Under the pieces are notes generated by a model. The model was not told where the DNA came from, ran no database searches, and was given only the letters and a program-made list of their open reading frames with translations. Shown here piece after piece: positions 33,726-37,198 of a DNA stretch of 37,198 nt (positions are counted from its first letter, which is position 1; the number at the start of each line of letters is the position of its first letter). The position numbers and the translations under genes were made by a program. The DNA comes from Lentisphaeria bacterium (lineage in GTDB: Bacteria; Verrucomicrobiota; Lentisphaeria; Victivallales; Victivallaceae). Location: positions 1 through 37,198 of the forward strand of contig JAFVUZ010000093.1 of NCBI GenBank assembly GCA_017502435.1. The letters run 5' to 3'.

Positions 33726-36700
33726 ATGGCAAATTATACATATTTTGTGAGCAGCGGTCAAGTGCAGAATGTTGTCAGACTTGAATCGCAGACCATGTTT
33801 GTCGCCTCCGGAGGAACTGCCGGCAGAATTACTGTCAGTGACAAAAGCACTCTCGGTGTTGACGGTCTCGCCATGCAGATAACAGTTCTGGACGGCGGGA
33901 CCTTGAATGTTTTCCGCGGCAAAGCCTCTCCTGTAACAGTATCATCAGGCGGCAGAGTTTTCATTTCAAGCGGCGGTGAAACTTCCGGAACCGCAATCAA
34001 GACCGGCGGAACAATGTACATCATCAACGGCAAAAGCATTGCCCCCAAGATCGACGGCGGCATTTTGAATGCCGGATACAGCAGCGGCAATTTGAATGCA
34101 GAAAATGCTGTTGTTTCCGGAGCAGTAATAAAAAACGGCGGTCTCATGAATGTATCCAGTTCCGCTGAAGTTTTCAATACAGTCATTGATTCAAACGGCA
34201 GTATGCATATTTCAAGCGGCGGAACTGCTATTCAAAATAGTGTAAATTCAGCCGGAAATATGATAATTTCAAGTTCCGGCAATGCCATTGATACCACTGT
34301 TCTTTCCGGCGGGGTTCTGACCATTGAGGAATACGGAACTCATTACGGCAGTCTGACCATTGCTCATGGTGCTGAAGTTATTGCCAAAGATAATTCAAAC
34401 ATCTGCTTTGACCTCAGAGGACAAAAGCCGGACGATACATATTTTATCAATGATGCCGCATTGATCAAAGGCAATCCGGATTTCAGCATCAGTATTTCAG
34501 CTTCACAAGCAGCCGGAACTTACAAACTTGCCAGCAATGCGGGAGCAATTCAATACGTCAGTATTTCTGTTGACGGGATGTACCATTATGCAGAAATAAA
34601 CGGCGACGGCTTTTTCTCCGGTCAGAATTACTTTTATTTGAAACGGACGGCTGACAATGATCTCTGTTTTATTGCCGCCGCCACGCCTTCCGCCCCCAAA
34701 GTCAGTGCCGATAATAAAAAACTCACCAATCAAAATGTTACTTTAACTGCGGTATTCCCAACCGACAGTACAGGTCAGTATTCAGTCAACGGCACGGAAT
34801 GGCTTGAATATACGGAGCCGCTGACAGTTGAAAGCAACGGAACATATTTTTTCCGTGCAGTAAATTCTGAAAAAATGTTCTCTCAAGTAACCTCATACAC
34901 AGTCAGCAATATTGATAAAGATGCTCCTGAACTGGAATTTTCCTTGTTTGAACATCCCAAAAATATCAATGTCACAGTTAAAATTTCAGCAAATGATATT
35001 TCCGGCATCGCAACAACTCAATACCGCATTGACGGAGATGAAAAATCACCATGGCTGACATACAATGCCGAAAAAGGAATAAAAATAAACTCAAACAGTA
35101 CGCTTTATGTCAAATCCGTTGACAAAACAGGCAATTCAGTCATCGAATCACGCACTTTTGAACTTGATACACTGCCTGATAATAACTGGACCGATTTGAA
35201 AACTGTGGGCGGCAATTCACATATGATCGGCAGAACTGCAGAATATGATTCAGAAAATCCGAACATTTTCACCATCTCCGGCTGGGTCGGACTTGACGAT
35301 ACAAATGATTATCATGAAATAAAACTGACAGATGCAGGAAAATACTTTTTTGATTTATCCGCAACTGACAAAACAAAATTCACCGTCTGTCAGCTAATTA
35401 AAAACAAAAACGGAACTTTCAAACTCAAATCTTTGCAAAACACCTCTTTGAAATACGACAAAACCAAACAGAATTATTCCGCAGAAACTAAAGGCTTACT
35501 GCTTGAAGAAGGTACTTATTATATCGCAATGAAATCTGCAAGTGCCAAGGGCAATGCAGATTATTCCATCACCGTCAACAGCAATTCTCAATACTTTCCT
35601 GACAGCAAAAACGGACAAAATGATGACTGGCAGGATCTGAAACTTAACGGCGGCAATTCCGAATTTATCGGGGAGGCATCATACAATGAGGAAGGTGCAA
35701 TAGAGATCGCAGATTGGGTCGGGCTCGGTGATGTCGTTGATTATTTTGAAGTCAAGCTGGAAGATTCAGGGAAATACAATTTCACTCTTTCTTCAGATGA
35801 CAAAAGCAAATTTACGATCTATCAGTTAGTTGAAAATAAAAATGGTAATTTCAAGTTGAAATCCTTGCAGAATACTGCGTTGAAATATGACAAAGCAAGC
35901 GGAAAATATGAGGCAAATACAAAAGATTTATGGCTTGCTGACGGGACTTATTATATTTCGATGACTTCAACCAATGCTGCAAAAGGCGGCAATGCAGCTT
36001 ATAATATTTCTTCCAACGCAGTTGAAATTTATACAGAAAGCAAAAATGGTCATAATGACGACTGGCAGGATATGAAACTTAACGGCGGCAATTCCGAATT
36101 TATCGGGGAGGCATCATACAATGAGGAAGGTACAATAGAGATCGCAGATTGGGTAGGTTTAGGAGATGCTGTTGATTACAAAAAACTCACTATTGAGGAG
36201 ACGACGAAACTTTCACTCTCTGTTTCTGCTGATGACAAAGCAAAATTTACGATTTATCAGTTAGTTGAAAATAAAAATGAAACTTATAAATTAAAAGCTG
36301 TCAAATCTTCAACTCTTGCCAAACAAAAATATTTTTATATAGAGGCAGTTCCGATCGCCCCTGAATACGGTATCCCGCGGGATCCGACATTGCCGGGACC
36401 GATAATTCCAATCAAGCCGATAGTGCCGTCTCCGGCACCGAAACCGGAATTTCATATGTATCATTCGTATATCGAGAACCTCATACTTGAAGGGGGCACT
36501 TACTATATAGCAATGACTTCAACAAATGCCGCAAAAGGCGGCAATGCAGCTTATAAAATAAATGAAACTGATTCTGAAACAGTCAAAACTGAATTCGTAA
36601 GCAGTGATGATGATACCTGGAAAAAAGTCAGCCAAAGTGATGCTCTGCAAGTCGGAGATGCAATTCACAACTGGGTCGGTTACGGCGATGCAAAAGATTT

Positions 36701-36980
36701 CTTCAAATTTGAACTGACTGAAAACGGCAAAATCAGTTTTTCTGCATCAGAGGATGCTGAAACTTTTTATGACTCAGCAACTCTTGATGCCATTTTGAAC
36801 AAAGAAATCAAAATCAGCTGCTGTGACAGCAAAGGAAAATCCGTTGCACTGTCTTTTAATGATTTTGAATATACTTCAAAAAAAGAACTCGCCGCCGGAA
36901 CATATTATATCGGCATCCAAAGTGCAAATGTCAAAAAATACTGGACCGAATACGAAATCACCATACAGCAAATCAATTGA
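33726..36980 (+). CDS. AIDA-repeat adhesin-like protein without signal peptide or beta-barrel
   Basis: 1084 aa. Residues 1 to about 215 are strand-loop-strand repeats (SSGGRVFISSGGETSGTAIK, KTGGTMYII, LSGGVLTI), the acceptor type for TibC-like heptosyltransferases. About 320-480 hold two Ig-like domains (SAPKVSADNKKLT, DKDAPELEFSLFEH). From 486 come four tandem domains starting at W488, W635, W780 and W965 that resemble PPC-type beta-sandwiches: W-D-L, GGN, DWVGLGD-DY, KFT-YQL, GTYYI. Domain 3 contains a roughly 45-residue Pro-rich insert (IPRDPTLPGPIIPIKPIVP). The start MANYTYFVSSG is not a Sec signal, and no transporter barrel ends the chain; type I-like export is possible (inference). Ribosome site CGGAGGT. 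Its stop is 4 bp before an element end. Confidence 0.85.
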   Translation: MANYTYFVSSGQVQNVVRLESQTMFVASGGTAGRITVSDKSTLGVDGLAMQITVLDGGTLNVFRGKASPVTVSSGGRVFISSGGETSGTAIKTGGTMYIINGKSIAPKIDGGILNAGYSSGNLNAENAVVSGAVIKNGGLMNVSSSAEVFNTVIDSNGSMHISSGGTAIQNSVNSAGNMIISSSGNAIDTTVLSGGVLTIEEYGTHYGSLTIAHGAEVIAKDNSNICFDLRGQKPDDTYFINDAALIKGNPDFSISISASQAAGTYKLASNAGAIQYVSISVDGMYHYAEINGDGFFSGQNYFYLKRTADNDLCFIAAATPSAPKVSADNKKLTNQNVTLTAVFPTDSTGQYSVNGTEWLEYTEPLTVESNGTYFFRAVNSEKMFSQVTSYTVSNIDKDAPELEFSLFEHPKNINVTVKISANDISGIATTQYRIDGDEKSPWLTYNAEKGIKINSNSTLYVKSVDKTGNSVIESRTFELDTLPDNNWTDLKTVGGNSHMIGRTAEYDSENPNIFTISGWVGLDDTNDYHEIKLTDAGKYFFDLSATDKTKFTVCQLIKNKNGTFKLKSLQNTSLKYDKTKQNYSAETKGLLLEEGTYYIAMKSASAKGNADYSITVNSNSQYFPDSKNGQNDDWQDLKLNGGNSEFIGEASYNEEGAIEIADWVGLGDVVDYFEVKLEDSGKYNFTLSSDDKSKFTIYQLVENKNGNFKLKSLQNTALKYDKASGKYEANTKDLWLADGTYYISMTSTNAAKGGNAAYNISSNAVEIYTESKNGHNDDWQDMKLNGGNSEFIGEASYNEEGTIEIADWVGLGDAVDYKKLTIEETTKLSLSVSADDKAKFTIYQLVENKNETYKLKAVKSSTLAKQKYFYIEAVPIAPEYGIPRDPTLPGPIIPIKPIVPSPAPKPEFHMYHSYIENLILEGGTYYIAMTSTNAAKGGNAAYKINETDSETVKTEFVSSDDDTWKKVSQSDALQVGDAIHNWVGYGDAKDFFKFELTENGKISFSASEDAETFYDSATLDAILNKEIKISCCDSKGKSVALSFNDFEYTSKKELAAGTYYIGIQSANVKKYWTEYEITIQQIN
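35631..36150 (+). repeat. Near-identical internal DNA repeat within the adhesin gene
   Basis: The segment coding KLNGGNSEFIGEASYNEEG is identical at DNA level over about 57 nt in two places (starting near 35638 and 36074), with flanking sequence also very similar. The spacing of about 435 bp equals one domain, indicating recent domain duplication or recombination. Confidence 0.85.
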
Positions 36981-36984
36981 TATT

Positions 36985-37016
36985 GACTCTGTACTGAACG
37001 TAGACTGATTTTTTAT
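36985..37016 (-). mobile_element. Remnant end of an older MITE-like element, reverse orientation
   Basis: GACTCTGTACTGAACG and onward to GATTTTTTAT matches the complement of the right end of the complete element (GGCTGTGTACTAAACA and onward to GATTTTTTAT) over 32 bp with few changes. It is cut by the left end of element copy 3. It begins 4 bp after the adhesin stop codon. Confidence 0.75.
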
Positions 37017-37198
37017 GGCTCTGTACTAAACATTGACTGATAATTAAAAAAAATTGAGGGGGGTTCGGGGGTATAGTGAGTTGCGACAGCAACGAACGGC
37101 ATACCCCTGATGTGGCTAATCCGGCGGAAGATTTGATTGCTCATTCCCTAGCGTTCCACCCGCTTTTATATAGGGGAGGAGCAATCGAACATTCCGCC
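37017..37198 (+). mobile_element. MITE-like structured element, copy 3 (right end outside window)
   Basis: Starts GGCTCTGTACTAAACATTG, then the G-rich GGGGTTCGGGGGTATAG block, the GTTGC-GACA-GCAAC stem-loop and the CCCCTGATGTGGC core. The long hairpin (37122-37198) has ATTGCTC/GAGCAAT as in copy 1, but its apical loop is enlarged by GCGTTCCACCCGC (37151-37163). The 8 bases before it are TTTTTTAT; the matching duplication would lie outside the window. Non-coding. Confidence 0.88.
37122..37198. repeat. Long hairpin with expanded loop inside element copy 3
   Basis: CGGCGGAA pairs with TTCCGCC (cut by the window edge), ATTGCTC (37136-37142) with GAGCAAT (37179-37185), CCCTA with TAGGG. The loop is about 20 bases, against about 6 in copies 1 and 2. 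Confidence 0.8.

Noticed and set aside
32524..33741. 405-codon open frame on the minus strand
   Set aside because: It is fully antisense to the heptosyltransferase gene, whose family motifs are clear. The open frame results from the strong C-ending codon bias, and its translation resembles no known family.
6139..37198. A composite transposon bounded by the same-orientation element copies
   Set aside because: The middle copy has its own perfect target duplication, showing independent insertion, and the DNA between copies contains ordinary housekeeping operons.

Overview
The window is a 37.2 kb chromosomal segment of moderate GC from a Gram-negative-type, fermentative, carbohydrate-degrading bacterium. 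The mixture of genes fits the Lentisphaerota/Victivallales (PVC group), probably a gut or sediment lineage. Supporting content: a PilT ATPase with an Flp-type pilin, a CBS/DRTGG-type family II pyrophosphatase, many TIM-barrel sugar isomerase and Gfo/Idh/MocA genes, a DUF4450-like glycosidase, a GH20 enzyme, and an AIDA-repeat protein next to its heptosyltransferase. The taxonomic call is inference; no rRNA gene or other marker settles it.

Layout. 1-293, 6139-6444 and 37017-37198 are three same-orientation copies of a short non-coding mobile element (MITE-like) with terminal inverted repeats; the complete middle copy has an 8-bp target duplication. 334-11506 is entirely minus-strand. It holds ppaC-like, pilT, a DMT exporter and a GGQ release-factor-like gene; yigZ coupled to a second DMT exporter; an M50-like membrane metallopeptidase; an Flp-type pilin, nagA and a SAM methyltransferase; and nadD, rsfS and an unknown gene. 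11640-20835 is a tight plus-strand run. It starts with housekeeping genes (lipoprotein, yicC, cysE-like, yggS) and continues into a saccharide module (amidohydrolase, DUF4450-like enzyme, PIG-L deacetylase, TIM-barrel isomerase). 20981-25133 is a tandem triplet of MATE transporters, followed by a Schlafen/AlbA-type protein. A convergent AraC regulator (27178-26357) lies opposite a divergent, strongly codon-biased sugar operon (TIM isomerase and Gfo/Idh/MocA oxidoreductase). Then come an esterase, a GH20 hexosaminidase-like enzyme, and a two-gene surface module: a TibC-type O-heptosyltransferase and a 1084-aa AIDA-repeat protein.

How they work together. The saccharide genes look like intracellular processing of imported amino- or modified sugars: NagA deacetylation, PIG-L deacetylation, GH20, and isomerase/oxidoreductase steps under an AraC switch. 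The heptosyltransferase is predicted to glycosylate the strand-loop-strand repeats of the adhesin-like protein encoded 26 bp downstream. That protein shows neither a Sec signal nor an autotransporter barrel, so export must be by another route.

Most noteworthy: (1) the MITE-like family, whose internal long hairpin varies between copies by compensatory base-pair changes; (2) the heptosyltransferase/AIDA-repeat pair outside a classical autotransporter; (3) a nested element insertion directly behind the adhesin gene; (4) a blunt-ended identity tract suggesting gene conversion between the MATE paralogues.
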